A DNA stretch of 56,111 bases from Candidatus Nitrosopumilus sp. Lineage in GTDB: Archaea > Thermoproteota > Nitrososphaeria > Nitrososphaerales > Nitrosopumilaceae. The stretch covers positions 1 through 56,111 of the forward strand of contig JAOTSS010000004.1 of assembly GCA_029864805.1 (NCBI GenBank), written 5' to 3'. Shown here piece after piece: positions 40,101-48,566 of the stretch (the stretch's first letter is position 1; the number at the start of each line of letters is the position of its first letter). A program made the position numbers and the translations under genes. A model generated the notes under the pieces. That model ran no database searches and was not told the origin of the DNA. It saw nothing but the letters and a program-made list of their open reading frames with translations.

Positions 40101-40343
40101 ATGTTAGAATTATTTCAGATCAGAATTATTCTTTTGCTTGCATTGTTTGGAATTGCATCAATCTATGATTGCAAGACAAGAAAAATTCCTGATTTGTTGT
40201 GGATTGTTGGTGCCAGTATTGGTGGCATACTGTACATTTTTGACTATCAAAGTGCATTATCAGCATACCATGTGATGTCATTTTTTACCTCATGTTTTTT
40301 TGGTTTCATGCTGTATAGATTCAGGTTTGTTGGGATGGCATAA
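40101..40343 (+). CDS. Truncated prepilin-peptidase-like membrane protein
   Basis: 80 residues with three hydrophobic segments. I-A-S-I-Y-D-C-K-T-R-K-I-P-D-L-L matches the first catalytic Asp block of type IV prepilin peptidase A24 (D-x3-R-x-I-P). The second catalytic block (GxGD) is missing: the protein stops at R-F-V-G-M-A just where it would begin, and the ATPase gene starts 9 bases later. Either a pseudogene trimmed by rearrangement or a reduced protein used as a membrane anchor. Confidence 0.6.
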   Translation: MLELFQIRIILLLALFGIASIYDCKTRKIPDLLWIVGASIGGILYIFDYQSALSAYHVMSFFTSCFFGFMLYRFRFVGMA

Positions 40344-40351
40344 CCAAGCAG

Positions 40352-43288
40352 TTGAAGTATGTTTTATCTTCTCAAAACAAACTAGATTTGGCAAACTACA
40401 AGATTTCATTTCAAAATGTCTATCCAAATGTTTCTTTTGTATCTCAGCAAGAAACAATACCACAGTGGTTTTCCCCAAAAAATAACTCGTATGAGATATT
40501 TGATGTGTCTTTGCACCATGGACATTACTCTGCCGTTTTGGATACTGCACTGCAACAAAACCAGCTGATCACAAATCTTTCAAACTCTATTCAGATATAT
40601 CAAAACGCATGGATTCAATTTGTCTTTGCACCATACAACTTCATATCATATCTTAGAAACCACCAGAGAAGACTAGACACAAGAATAAAACACATCACAA
40701 GCAAAAAGTACAGAACATGGGTTGATGACATTACAAATACAAAGTCATACGAGAATCCTGAAAATGGTTTGGATTTTTATAACAACTACAAGGATTTGCT
40801 GAGAGATTCCACAAAAAAGACACAGGACACTCAGATTGTGATGAGTGTTAGGGGATTGATTGGAACAACGAAAAAAGAAGATGATGAAGAGGATGACAAC
40901 AATTACAGAAACGGCAAACCAACACTGTCCTTTGATCAGATAAAATCAAAGCATGATCATCTCACGCAATATTCTTACAGTTACAAATCATTTTACCATA
41001 AAAATTACAAAAAGGTAGGAGCTCCACTTACAATTAACAATCGCACCAAAAAGGACTATCCCAGATTGTCAATGTTTGATTTGAGATTAATTCCAAATCC
41101 AAAAAATTTCATGAATCAGACAATAAAAGATTATTTTGAAAAGACTATACTCACTGCAGAATATAAAACAAGAAAGCCAATACCTTTTCTTATCTTGAGT
41201 CCAAGTGAACTGCCATTGTTTGTCCATCTTCCAAACCCAACCACAACTAGAAACATTCAGACAACTAGGAACGTATCATTACCCTCAAAACTTGTAAACA
41301 AGAGGGGATTCAACATTGGATATTTTGAGGAATCTCAAAAAGTATCATATGGCACACAATGCAATCTGGTAGAAGAACAGTCCGCCATAATATCGCCAAT
41401 TGATTTTTCACGTCACATATACTGCGTTGGTGGGACCGGCAGCGGCAAGACATCACTAATCAGAGTAATTGCAAAGCATCTCGAAGAGACAAATCTTAAT
41501 GGAGAGTTTCCAAATGCTTTCATTTACTTGGATCCAAAGGGTGAGGATTCAGAAAAATTCATCCAGCAATGTTCCAAGCTTTCAATGGATAATGACATGA
41601 TTCATTATCTGGAACCATTAGATACGGGATTTTCCATCAATCCATTGGAGTTGCCAAAATATTCTCCAGGTAACAGAGATGAAACCGTGTCACGTTATGT
41701 AGGATATTTCTTGGAGATGGTAAAGGAATGGTATGGACAGCAACAGACCTTTGTTCAGATGGAGCGAATATTCAGAGTGTTGTTATTTTACATGTACTAC
41801 AAAAATGATGCACCAACATTTATCGACATGTATGATATTATCATCCAGCTGCAAGAAGAAGGAGAAAAGTATCTTCAGATAATGTTCAAGGCCTTGGGAA
41901 TGCCAGGAGACGAGCTAAAGCAAGCACTATCTTCTATTGCATCACTAAAGCCAGACTCTTTTGTTCCGTTACTAAACAGGGTGGAACAGTTTGCAACAGA
42001 TCCAATTTTAAAAAAAGTATTTTGTCAGAGATATGGAACTGTATCATTCGAGGAATTGATACAACCTGGTCATTATACCATAGTTCGAATATCTACGTTG
42101 AATCTTGCACATCACATACAACCATTAGCAATCCAAGCTTTTGTTATCAAATTGTGGTTTACCATACTAGAAAGGGCATCTCACACAAAAGAAGAAAATA
42201 GAAACCAAGTCATTCTAGCTCTAGATGAATTTCAAATTGTCAAGGATTTGCAGATTCTACCGTTGATATTATCACAAGCCAGATCATATCGTTTAGGATT
42301 GCTGTTGGCACACCAAACAATGGCACAAATTGATGACAAACTGCTAGAGGAGATTGTAGGAAACTCTGGAACCCAGCTTGCAGGAAGAATCTCAGGCAAA
42401 GATGCCTCACGTTTGGGAAACATCTGGGATCCCAAGTTCTCAAAAGAACTGACACAGCAGATGGCCTCCCAGGAGGATTTTCACTGGACATACAAGATGA
42501 GGGCAGCACCAGGCCAGGAACAGCCTACTCCTATCCAGTTTTGGTTGCCCACACCGCCTGATATGCCAAATAATGGGGAACAAATGAATCAGTTCATCGC
42601 ATCTCAAAAGAAAAAATATCATAGAACTGAACCACAAACCACATCTCTCATTTCAGAAGCCCAAACTGAATCAATCAAATGGATGAAATATCTAACTGTC
42701 TCACTACCTGAAAAGGAACAGTGGGAAATAATGCTGGTGCTATACCATAATGGAACAAAGCCACTCCAGCTGGGACAAATTACTGAAAGACTACAGGCCA
42801 CCCAACGAGATGATGTATCTGACGTCTTGCATGGAATGGTTGAGAAAAAGATGCTGAATGTAGTGGATGATGAGAACAGAAATGCAAAATACTTTCTATC
42901 AGATGATACAAAATCCAAATATTTCACATTTGATAGTACAAAGATTGGAACAGCTGATGATATTCCATATCTTACAGAAAAGGCAATGAACAGCTACCTT
43001 TCCAAAGGATATTTTCTCACCATTGCAGATCAATCAGTAAAAAAAGACGAGGACAGGACTGACCTGATAGCATATTCCTATGATACTGATAAGGCAATCT
43101 CAGTAGAAATAGAATCAGCATCTGAGCTTGCATCACACCCAGAAGCTGCAAGAAAGAACATGGTAAAATGGCCAAAGATGGGGTTTGCAGCTTATCATGG
43201 ATGGGCCACAACTAACAGAATCAAAGAAATACAAGAATCACAAATAGAACCAGAAAAAAGAAAAGATGTTTTGGTGTTTGTAGTCTAG
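40352..43288 (+). CDS. HerA/VirD4-type ATPase with nuclease-like tail
   Basis: 978 residues from TTG. Walker A G-G-T-G-S-G-K-T near residue 360, D-P-K-G-E-D near 393, Walker B L-A-L-D-E-F near 625 followed by a G-L-L-L-A-H-Q-T motif typical of VirD4/TraG and HerA pumps. The N-terminal 350 residues are not recognised. After the motor (about 760-900) come a winged-helix-like part and then D-L-I-A-Y-S and A-I-S-V-E-I-E-S plus H-P-E-A-x3-N, a restriction-endonuclease-like core. No transmembrane helix is seen at the front. It may pump element DNA between cells or during replication. Confidence 0.78.
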   Translation: MKYVLSSQNKLDLANYKISFQNVYPNVSFVSQQETIPQWFSPKNNSYEIFDVSLHHGHYSAVLDTALQQNQLITNLSNSIQIYQNAWIQFVFAPYNFISYLRNHQRRLDTRIKHITSKKYRTWVDDITNTKSYENPENGLDFYNNYKDLLRDSTKKTQDTQIVMSVRGLIGTTKKEDDEEDDNNYRNGKPTLSFDQIKSKHDHLTQYSYSYKSFYHKNYKKVGAPLTINNRTKKDYPRLSMFDLRLIPNPKNFMNQTIKDYFEKTILTAEYKTRKPIPFLILSPSELPLFVHLPNPTTTRNIQTTRNVSLPSKLVNKRGFNIGYFEESQKVSYGTQCNLVEEQSAIISPIDFSRHIYCVGGTGSGKTSLIRVIAKHLEETNLNGEFPNAFIYLDPKGEDSEKFIQQCSKLSMDNDMIHYLEPLDTGFSINPLELPKYSPGNRDETVSRYVGYFLEMVKEWYGQQQTFVQMERIFRVLLFYMYYKNDAPTFIDMYDIIIQLQEEGEKYLQIMFKALGMPGDELKQALSSIASLKPDSFVPLLNRVEQFATDPILKKVFCQRYGTVSFEELIQPGHYTIVRISTLNLAHHIQPLAIQAFVIKLWFTILERASHTKEENRNQVILALDEFQIVKDLQILPLILSQARSYRLGLLLAHQTMAQIDDKLLEEIVGNSGTQLAGRISGKDASRLGNIWDPKFSKELTQQMASQEDFHWTYKMRAAPGQEQPTPIQFWLPTPPDMPNNGEQMNQFIASQKKKYHRTEPQTTSLISEAQTESIKWMKYLTVSLPEKEQWEIMLVLYHNGTKPLQLGQITERLQATQRDDVSDVLHGMVEKKMLNVVDDENRNAKYFLSDDTKSKYFTFDSTKIGTADDIPYLTEKAMNSYLSKGYFLTIADQSVKKDEDRTDLIAYSYDTDKAISVEIESASELASHPEAARKNMVKWPKMGFAAYHGWATTNRIKEIQESQIEPEKRKDVLVFVV

Positions 43289-43572
43289 AACTCGTGTCCA
43301 TCTAATGGATTTGGAGTTTCGTCTTTCTTGAAATAATGTTTTTGTACCTGTTCTTTTGTTTTTGATTCTTCAGTTTTTTGTAATTTTTTGTTATCTTGAA
43401 GATGTTTTGAAATTGTTATGGTCTGATCTTCAAGAAGTCTAATTTTCAACATAGTATCTTCTGTGATGTTTAGTCTTTTCACAATCTTTGAGGGGATTGT
43501 GACATACAAGGAATATTGATTGTTTCCTCCCAACCATGGTCTGATGATTGCAATTGTTTCCGTCTTTTTCAT
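43285..43572 (-). CDS. AbrB-like DNA-binding regulator
   Basis: 95 residues from the ATG at 43572 (a longer frame upstream consists of operator repeats). Y-S-L-Y-V-T-I-P-S-K-I-V-K-R-L-N-I is the swapped-hairpin AbrB/SpoVT signature near residue 20-36, followed by a Lys-rich tail. Its 3' end overlaps the ATPase by 4 bases, so expression of the two strands interferes. The upstream TACTGTA repeats are its likely operator. Confidence 0.65.
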   Translation of the reverse strand: MKKTETIAIIRPWLGGNNQYSLYVTIPSKIVKRLNITEDTMLKIRLLEDQTITISKHLQDNKKLQKTEESKTKEQVQKHYFKKDETPNPLDGHEF

Positions 43573-43626
43573 GAAATGGTATGTCTTTTCTTCATTTAAC
43601 CAAGAGTACTTTACGTACAATACATG

Positions 43627-43677
43627 CTGTACTGTCAAAATACTGTACATACCTTACATACTGTATGTACTGTACTA
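43627..43677. promoter_or_regulatory. TACTGTA operator array
   Basis: TACTGTA occurs at 43641, 43659 and 43668, and ACATAC-t-GTATGT (43656-43668) is a perfect 6-1-6 palindrome within them. They lie 55-105 bases upstream of the AbrB-like start, where archaeal promoter and operator elements are expected. Confidence 0.6.
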
Positions 43678-43679
43678 GA

Positions 43680-44004
43680 TTACGGGCTAATCAGGCACGA
43701 AAATGATGAAGATCCCCAAAATGGATTAAAATTCTTCAAGTTCGCAATATACTATATCCCATAGTTTTACGTTTTATTTTCTTAATTCGGTTCTTGTCGT
43801 TTTTTGAGTATATCAAGACCATAGGAATTGATCATGATAGATTGGAGTGTTGTTGTTTCCCCCTACAGTAGGGCTCGTAACTATATCTTATGATTTTCTG
43901 GTTACTCTTTTTTTGATCAAATTATTTTATGATATTGTTTGTCTTGAATTGAATCATTAAATGGTAGAGAAACCTTTACTTGCAAATACTATTGAAAAAT
44001 CCTT
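43680..44004. other. Spacer, possible right edge of the element
   Basis: No gene is seen. It lies between the last element-type gene and chromosomal-type genes, so the right junction could be here, but no copy of the inverted repeat at 28317 was found. Confidence 0.3.
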
Positions 44005-44523
44005 GTGAAAAGCTCTGTTCAGATAGCAATTGTAGGTGGATCTGTTGTTCTAATTGCACTACTGATAGTAGTTTTTTTTGGATCTGATATTACCCGACTT
44101 CAAATATCTCCTGGAGAATTAACAGTTGAACAAAATGTCAGTAATGAACAACCACCCCCTAATTGTGATATCCTAACAATAACAAATATTACTTTGCCTC
44201 CCACCAAAGTAAAGAGAGGAGATAACATAGAAATAACTTATGACATTTGTAATCCTGATTCCACCAAAGCAGTAGTCTTAGGAATGAGCATCAGGCCAAC
44301 AGAGTGGACAGGAGACATGGAAATAATTGACTCTAAAAACGATATTGAAGTGTTGTTGAATCCAGGAAATGGAAAATACAAAAGAACTTTTGAGATATCT
44401 GAAGAAACTGAAAAAGGAATCTATGATGTATCTTTAGCAATTTGGAATGGAATTCCAGGAAACCCGAGTAGTTTTCAAATTCATCATACTGATTGGCTAG
44501 AAAATGTACTGGTGGTCGAATAA
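44005..44523 (+). CDS. Membrane-anchored Ig-like extracellular protein
   Basis: 172 residues from GTG. One N-terminal transmembrane helix (residues 7-27) then a single beta-sandwich domain: I-T-N-I-T-L-P-P-T-K-V-K-R-G-D-N-I-E-I-T-Y-D-I-C and K-G-I-Y-D-V-S-L-A-I-W-N-G. Two Cys (about 54 and 88) may form a disulfide. Resembles the cell-surface Ig-like proteins at 45423. Stand-alone. Confidence 0.65.
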   Translation: MKSSVQIAIVGGSVVLIALLIVVFFGSDITRLQISPGELTVEQNVSNEQPPPNCDILTITNITLPPTKVKRGDNIEITYDICNPDSTKAVVLGMSIRPTEWTGDMEIIDSKNDIEVLLNPGNGKYKRTFEISEETEKGIYDVSLAIWNGIPGNPSSFQIHHTDWLENVLVVE

Positions 44524-44820
44524 CCTTGTTTTGCAGTATCTTTTTTCTGTTTAGTTATGAATCATGATGGTTCAAACCATCTGTTACTGGTATCTAATTT
44601 TGAAAAATAATAAAAGAGTTAATTTCTGAATTTTCCTTCCTTGTGTTCTTTACACTCTATCAGTAGCATTCCACCAGTGTCATCTACGGTACAACCGCAT
44701 TGTAGTTCCATGGAATAGTGTTACTCTACAATTGATTAAACGATTTGTATACGTTTTATGTTAAGTTGTGATGAACACGTAATTTACATAGACTTGATTC
44801 TCCACAAAGGAATCCATGAA

Positions 44821-44862
44821 AAATCTTGAGAGAATTCATCATAGTCTTGACAGATAGCAATA
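44821..44862. repeat. Intergenic repeat R, copy A (core only)
   Basis: ATCTTGAGAGAATTCATCATAGTCTTGACAG-type core (44823-44853), shared with copies B-D, at the 3' end of the minus-strand gene ending at 44865. The hairpin part is not clearly conserved here. Confidence 0.65.
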
Positions 44863-44864
44863 TC

Positions 44865-45230
44865 TCAGTCATCTGAAATATCTTTGATCAAACCCAATAT
44901 CTCAGATATTATCTTCTGGTGGTCATTTTGAGTTTCAGTGTGAACCATTAGCAAGTATTTGTCATTGATTGGAAATGAAATTCGCTTCATCTTCTCATAT
45001 TCGGCCATAGAATACTTTGTCTTTCCAATTCTGTGTTCGATGTTTTTTCTTGTGTCCCATCTTTGCACGGCATAAAAGTGAACCATCTTTAGCTCATCCT
45101 CTGGGAGTACGGGGGCCATGTCCTTTCTGTAACCTCCATGGATAATCTCTCCATTTTTGCTCAGAATTATGGCGTATTGGATTGACTCATCAATATTCAT
45201 TATTTTCTCATAAAATATCTTAAAATCCAC
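44865..45230 (-). CDS. Thaumarchaeal sensor-like family, paralogue 3
   Basis: 121 residues from ATG. Q-Y-A-I-I-L-S-K-N-G-E-I-I-H-G-G-Y-R-K-D-M-A-P aligns with the cores of the proteins at 7709 and 12866; a C-terminal helix closes the domain. All three appear to share the roadblock-like layout. Flanked on both sides by copies of intergenic repeat R. Confidence 0.65.
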   Translation of the reverse strand: MDFKIFYEKIMNIDESIQYAIILSKNGEIIHGGYRKDMAPVLPEDELKMVHFYAVQRWDTRKNIEHRIGKTKYSMAEYEKMKRISFPINDKYLLMVHTETQNDHQKIISEILGLIKDISDD

Positions 45231-45290
45231 AGAATGGAGTAGTGTTAGCTGTTAAAATAAGATTTTGTTTATTGGCTTTTTTGAAATTCA

Positions 45291-45350
45291 ATTCTTGAGA
45301 GAATTTGTCAAAGTCTTGACAGACAGTCTATGATTCTCCTAGAAAGAATC
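45291..45350. repeat. Intergenic repeat R, copy B
   Basis: Core TTCTTGAGAGAATTTG (45292) then AGTCTTGACAGACAGT, followed by a 19-nt hairpin gattct-cctaga-like (45332-45350) with six paired bases and one mismatch at the top of the stem. Confidence 0.65.
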
Positions 45351-45422
45351 TTAATTCAGATTCGTCTGACAAAACAAAGAGCCAGTCATATCCTTATAGT
45401 CCGGCCATGAAGATTATCTTTG

Positions 45423-46178
45423 ATGAATAAAATTATTCCTGCATTCATCATAATAGGAATAACCCTCTTGGGTCTTTATTTTATCCCGTATTCTACGCTT
45501 GATATTGAAAATCTCAAAAAGTCCTACCATGTGGGAGAACCAATAACGTTCACCGGAAAACAAACAGGATGTAATCTGTCATGTGATTACCATGAAATTC
45601 ACATATTTGATGAAAACAAGACAACAACAGTATGGTCATCGGCAATAATAAGTGACGGTCAGCCTCCATGGATCATACCAAAGATATTTTGGAATAATGA
45701 GATTATGGTTGTTGGAGATGTTCAAGACGGACCAATAGTTGACATACCTGGAGAATACACGGTAAGGTATGAAACCAAAACATCGTCAGTTGAAGAAAAA
45801 TTTACAGTAATACCATACCCAACAGACTCTGAAAATTCTGGTACCTCAGAGGGACTCATCCCGTTTACTCTTTATGTCTCAAATCAGAGTTTTATTCACG
45901 ATCCAATAGATATTACAGTTATTCTAGATGATACAACAATAGTTTCAGATTTCTTTGAGGTTGAGGGTCAGCATAGTTTTCATCCATTTTACTTTGAGTT
46001 AGATAAGGGAAGACATACAATCCACATTGAATCAGACAATGGAGTCTCAACTACTGAGGAATTTGAGATAGACAAAGAGATGTGGGCAGTTGTGACTTAT
46101 TGGTATTATGAGGATGACAATGATGACGAACCATTTTTCAATTTTGATATCTATGACACGCCAATTGGATTTTTGTGA
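45423..46178 (+). CDS. Membrane-anchored Ig-like surface protein
   Basis: 251 residues from the ATG at 45423 (a TTG one codon earlier is also possible). One N-terminal transmembrane helix (about 4-22) is followed by two beta-sandwich domains: Y-H-V-G-E-P-I-T-F-T-G-K-Q and G-E-Y-T-V-R-Y-E-T-K are the first; S-F-I-H-D-P-I-D-I-T-V-I-L-D and R-H-T-I-H-I-E-S-D the second. Acidic tail. Surface structural or binding protein; related in style to 44005. Confidence 0.65.
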   Translation: MNKIIPAFIIIGITLLGLYFIPYSTLDIENLKKSYHVGEPITFTGKQTGCNLSCDYHEIHIFDENKTTTVWSSAIISDGQPPWIIPKIFWNNEIMVVGDVQDGPIVDIPGEYTVRYETKTSSVEEKFTVIPYPTDSENSGTSEGLIPFTLYVSNQSFIHDPIDITVILDDTTIVSDFFEVEGQHSFHPFYFELDKGRHTIHIESDNGVSTTEEFEIDKEMWAVVTYWYYEDDNDDEPFFNFDIYDTPIGFL

Positions 46179-46190
46179 TTGAGAGTCTTT

Positions 46191-46305
46191 AATCTCAAGA
46201 GAATTCATCAAAGTCCTCAACTATTGGCATAGGGCCTGTGATTCTCTTTAGGAGAATCTATAACCCTCTGTTAAGAGTACAAGTGTTAGCCCTCAAAGTT
46301 TCTAC
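46191..46305. repeat. Intergenic repeat R, copy C
   Basis: Core TCAAGAGAATTCATCAAAGT (46194-46213), then hairpin gattctc-tttag-gagaatc (46241-46259, 7-bp stem, 5-nt loop) and the shared 3' part gttagccctcaa (about 46286-46297). Confidence 0.75.
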
Positions 46306-46456
46306 ACATAGTACAGGATTCTATCAGAGATACAACTAAGAACAGAATGTTTGATCATTTTTGAAATTAAACAGACTTAATTATCATTCATTATATTACA
46401 ACATAGTGCTCAGAGAAGAATCAGCCATGACGTGTCACGTGGGAGTTTCAAGTTAG

Positions 46457-46771
46457 ATGTCTGAAATGAAAAGACTGGCAGTACTGGTAAGAAATGAAAA
46501 GGTTGATGCCGTGATTGCGGCACTGAGGGAATTGGGTCTTGATTCTATAATATATGACGTAAAGAGCGCCGGAAAGGAAAAAGGAAAGGCAAAATCCGGC
46601 AGAGGTACTGGAGGAGTCATTGAGATTCCATACGTTTCGCGAAAGATAGTGGCTACCGTCATAGAGTCAGACAGAATTCAGGACGTATCTGGCACGATAA
46701 AGAAGACCATAGGCGGGGAAAGCAAGGGCGTGATAATCGTCTCGTCTGTGGATGATTTTATCCCGTTCTAG
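46457..46771 (+). CDS. glnK: P-II family nitrogen regulator-like protein
   Basis: 104 residues from ATG. M-K-R-L-A-V-L-V-R, the shortened T-loop with G-x-G-G-V-I-E-I-P-Y, K-I-V-A-T-V-I-E-S-D and the final K-T-I-G-G-E-S-K-G-V-I-I-V-S-S-V match P-II. The T-loop Tyr usual for uridylylation is not evident, so regulation may be by ligand only. Sits alone, after ACGTG-t-CACGT (46430-46440), a palindrome that could be its operator. Confidence 0.85.
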   Translation: MSEMKRLAVLVRNEKVDAVIAALRELGLDSIIYDVKSAGKEKGKAKSGRGTGGVIEIPYVSRKIVATVIESDRIQDVSGTIKKTIGGESKGVIIVSSVDDFIPF

Positions 46772-46933
46772 TTTTTCACGGATGTGGAAAAGTCATTTAA
46801 AGAACTCCTGTCTGGATAATCGATTAGATAGTATATCATCTTTCCATCAAACTCCGAAGAGTCACAGCAATCTTGATGGTTGTTGAATTGATTCAGGCAA
46901 TTACTAATAGCAATAAATCCAAACCGTTCATGA

Positions 46934-47359
46934 ATGGCAGATTTTTCAATTGAAGGCATTGATCATATCGAAATATTCGTAAAAGACAGAGCAAAAGCCT
47001 CAAAATGGTACGAGGAAATCTTTGGATTTCAAATCATAAGGGAATTGAAGTTCTGGTCAGAAAACAACGGTCCTTTGTTTGTAGGGGACCTAAACAATGA
47101 TATCAAAATTGCGTTATTTGAGGGCAGCAAAGACAACAATAGTTCTATTAACAGAATAGCATTTAGAACATCCGGAGAGAAGTTTGTAGACTTTATCAAT
47201 CGTTTAGATAATATGGAATTGTTTTTCTTAAAAGATAAAGTTACTAAGAAAAAAATTGTAGACCATGATCTTTCTTATTCGATTTATTTTGATGACCCTG
47301 ATGGAAACAAGTTAGAATTGACTTGTTATGATCATGACTTTGTTAAATCTAAAATTTGA
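46934..47359 (+). CDS. VOC-family (glyoxalase-like) protein
   Basis: 141 residues from ATG. I-D-H-I-E-I-F-V-K-D at the front, F-Y/W-Y-E-E-I-F-G-F in the middle and D-P-D-G-N-K-L-E-L-T near 120 are the vicinal-oxygen-chelate motif; H11 and E-L-x-x-x ligands are kept. Metal-dependent lyase, dioxygenase or resistance protein; substrate unknown. Followed by repeat R copy D. Confidence 0.85.
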   Translation: MADFSIEGIDHIEIFVKDRAKASKWYEEIFGFQIIRELKFWSENNGPLFVGDLNNDIKIALFEGSKDNNSSINRIAFRTSGEKFVDFINRLDNMELFFLKDKVTKKKIVDHDLSYSIYFDDPDGNKLELTCYDHDFVKSKI

Positions 47360-47490
47360 TTCTCTAATGGAGAATCTCAGAAAAATTCTCAATAGAATTC
47401 ATCAAAGTCCTCAGTCTTGACAGACAGTCCCCGATTTCCTTCAGGGAAATCTCAATCGGTACGATAGTACAATAGTTAGCCCTCAATTTT
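47357..47490. repeat. Intergenic repeat R, copy D
   Basis: Hairpin gattctc-taatg-gagaatc (47358-47376), core GAATTCATCAAAGTCCTCAG (47396-47415) with TCTTGACAGACAGT, then a second hairpin gatttcc-ttcag-ggaaatc (47432-47450) and gttagccctcaa (about 47475-47486). The second stem keeps pairing although two positions differ from copy C. Confidence 0.78.
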
Positions 47491-47584
47491 TTACTGTATT
47501 CTTCTAAAGAGAATTATGTTTTCTAATGGGAATCCGAGAAATCACAATAATTCTTTATGAATATCAAATAGAAAATAATGAGTA

Positions 47585-48334
47585 GTGGAAACAAGTGATA
47601 AAATAATTTTAACCCAAAGATATGGACTTGGGTTTTTAGGAAGTGCTGTAATTCAGACCTTACTAGTATTGTGGCTTCCATCATTGATGACATACATCGG
47701 TACTACGATTATTGTTATGTTGGCAATTTGCTATCTCACAGGTTTGATATTGTTATTAAAACATAGACAACTAAAACATGAGTATGAAAATATTAATTCT
47801 CAACAAAATAAATCTAATAGCCCACCATGGTCCGATCCAAAACAAAAGTATCTGCTTACTGCAGTACTCATATTCATTTTTGCATCATTCCTGTTAGTTG
47901 TAATACAAAATCTCTACATTAATGAACCTGAACAATCAGAAAATGAAAGTTTCGAATATCTCAAGTCAACAATTGTAGGAACTATGATCGCCTTGGTAGT
48001 TTTGTATCTTGTATTGCACAGAAAGAACAATTGGGGCAACAAGAGAGGAAATCAACAGAAACAGTTCAAAAAAAATCAGAGAGAACAAAAAGGAAATGAA
48101 GAACATAATGAATCTAAGCAGGAGAAAAATAATGCACAAAATCAAAATTATGATTGGTGTTATGAAATTCTAGGAATACTATCTGATGCATCTAAAGACG
48201 AAGTTAAAGATAGGTACAGAGAACTAGCCATGCAGATGCATCCAGATAAGAATAGATCTTTTTTGGCAGAAGAAAGATTCAAGAAAATCAAGAAAGCATA
48301 TGATACATTAAAAAAAGCAGGAAAGACAAATTAA
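47585..48334 (+). CDS. Membrane protein with C-terminal J domain
   Basis: 249 residues from GTG. Four hydrophobic helices (about 17-40, 42-60, 92-115, 128-148) are followed by a Lys/Asn/Gln-rich linker and a J domain (about 195-245): Y-E-I-L-G-I-L, Y-R-E-L-A-M-Q-M-H-P-D-K-N with the HPD that stimulates Hsp70/DnaK, and E-R-F-K-K-I-K-K-A-Y-D. A J domain at the C-terminus of a small membrane protein would recruit DnaK to the membrane. DnaK itself is not in the window. Confidence 0.85.
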   Translation: METSDKIILTQRYGLGFLGSAVIQTLLVLWLPSLMTYIGTTIIVMLAICYLTGLILLLKHRQLKHEYENINSQQNKSNSPPWSDPKQKYLLTAVLIFIFASFLLVVIQNLYINEPEQSENESFEYLKSTIVGTMIALVVLYLVLHRKNNWGNKRGNQQKQFKKNQREQKGNEEHNESKQEKNNAQNQNYDWCYEILGILSDASKDEVKDRYRELAMQMHPDKNRSFLAEERFKKIKKAYDTLKKAGKTN

Positions 48335-48392
48335 AATTTTAACTTTGTACTGGTTCTGATTTTTGCTTTTATTCTGATGACAATATCGTTCC

Positions 48393-48566
48393 ATGAAGAT
48401 AAAATGTCCAAATTGTTCCCACAAGTTCTCACCAACTGAGGATGAGATTTATCTTGATTATGATATAGACTATGATAATGATGAAAGATTTGTCTGGGAG
48501 AGATTACCAATTCTCAAATCAGTATGGAATGTCAATGATCAAAAGGATGATGTTTCAGAATCATGA
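48393..48566 (+). CDS. Small protein with N-terminal zinc knuckle
   Basis: 57 residues from ATG. C-P-N-C (5-8) is the only clear pair; the rest is very acidic (D-Y-D-I-D-Y-D-N-D-E) and ends D-D-V-S-E-S. The next short gene's ATG overlaps its stop. Could be half of a split ribbon or a partner of the following TFB fragment. Confidence 0.5.
   Translation: MKIKCPNCSHKFSPTEDEIYLDYDIDYDNDERFVWERLPILKSVWNVNDQKDDVSES

Noticed and set aside
44821..47490. CRISPR array
   Set aside because: The four repeats are spaced by genes, vary in length and contain hairpins; there are no regular spacers and no cas genes.
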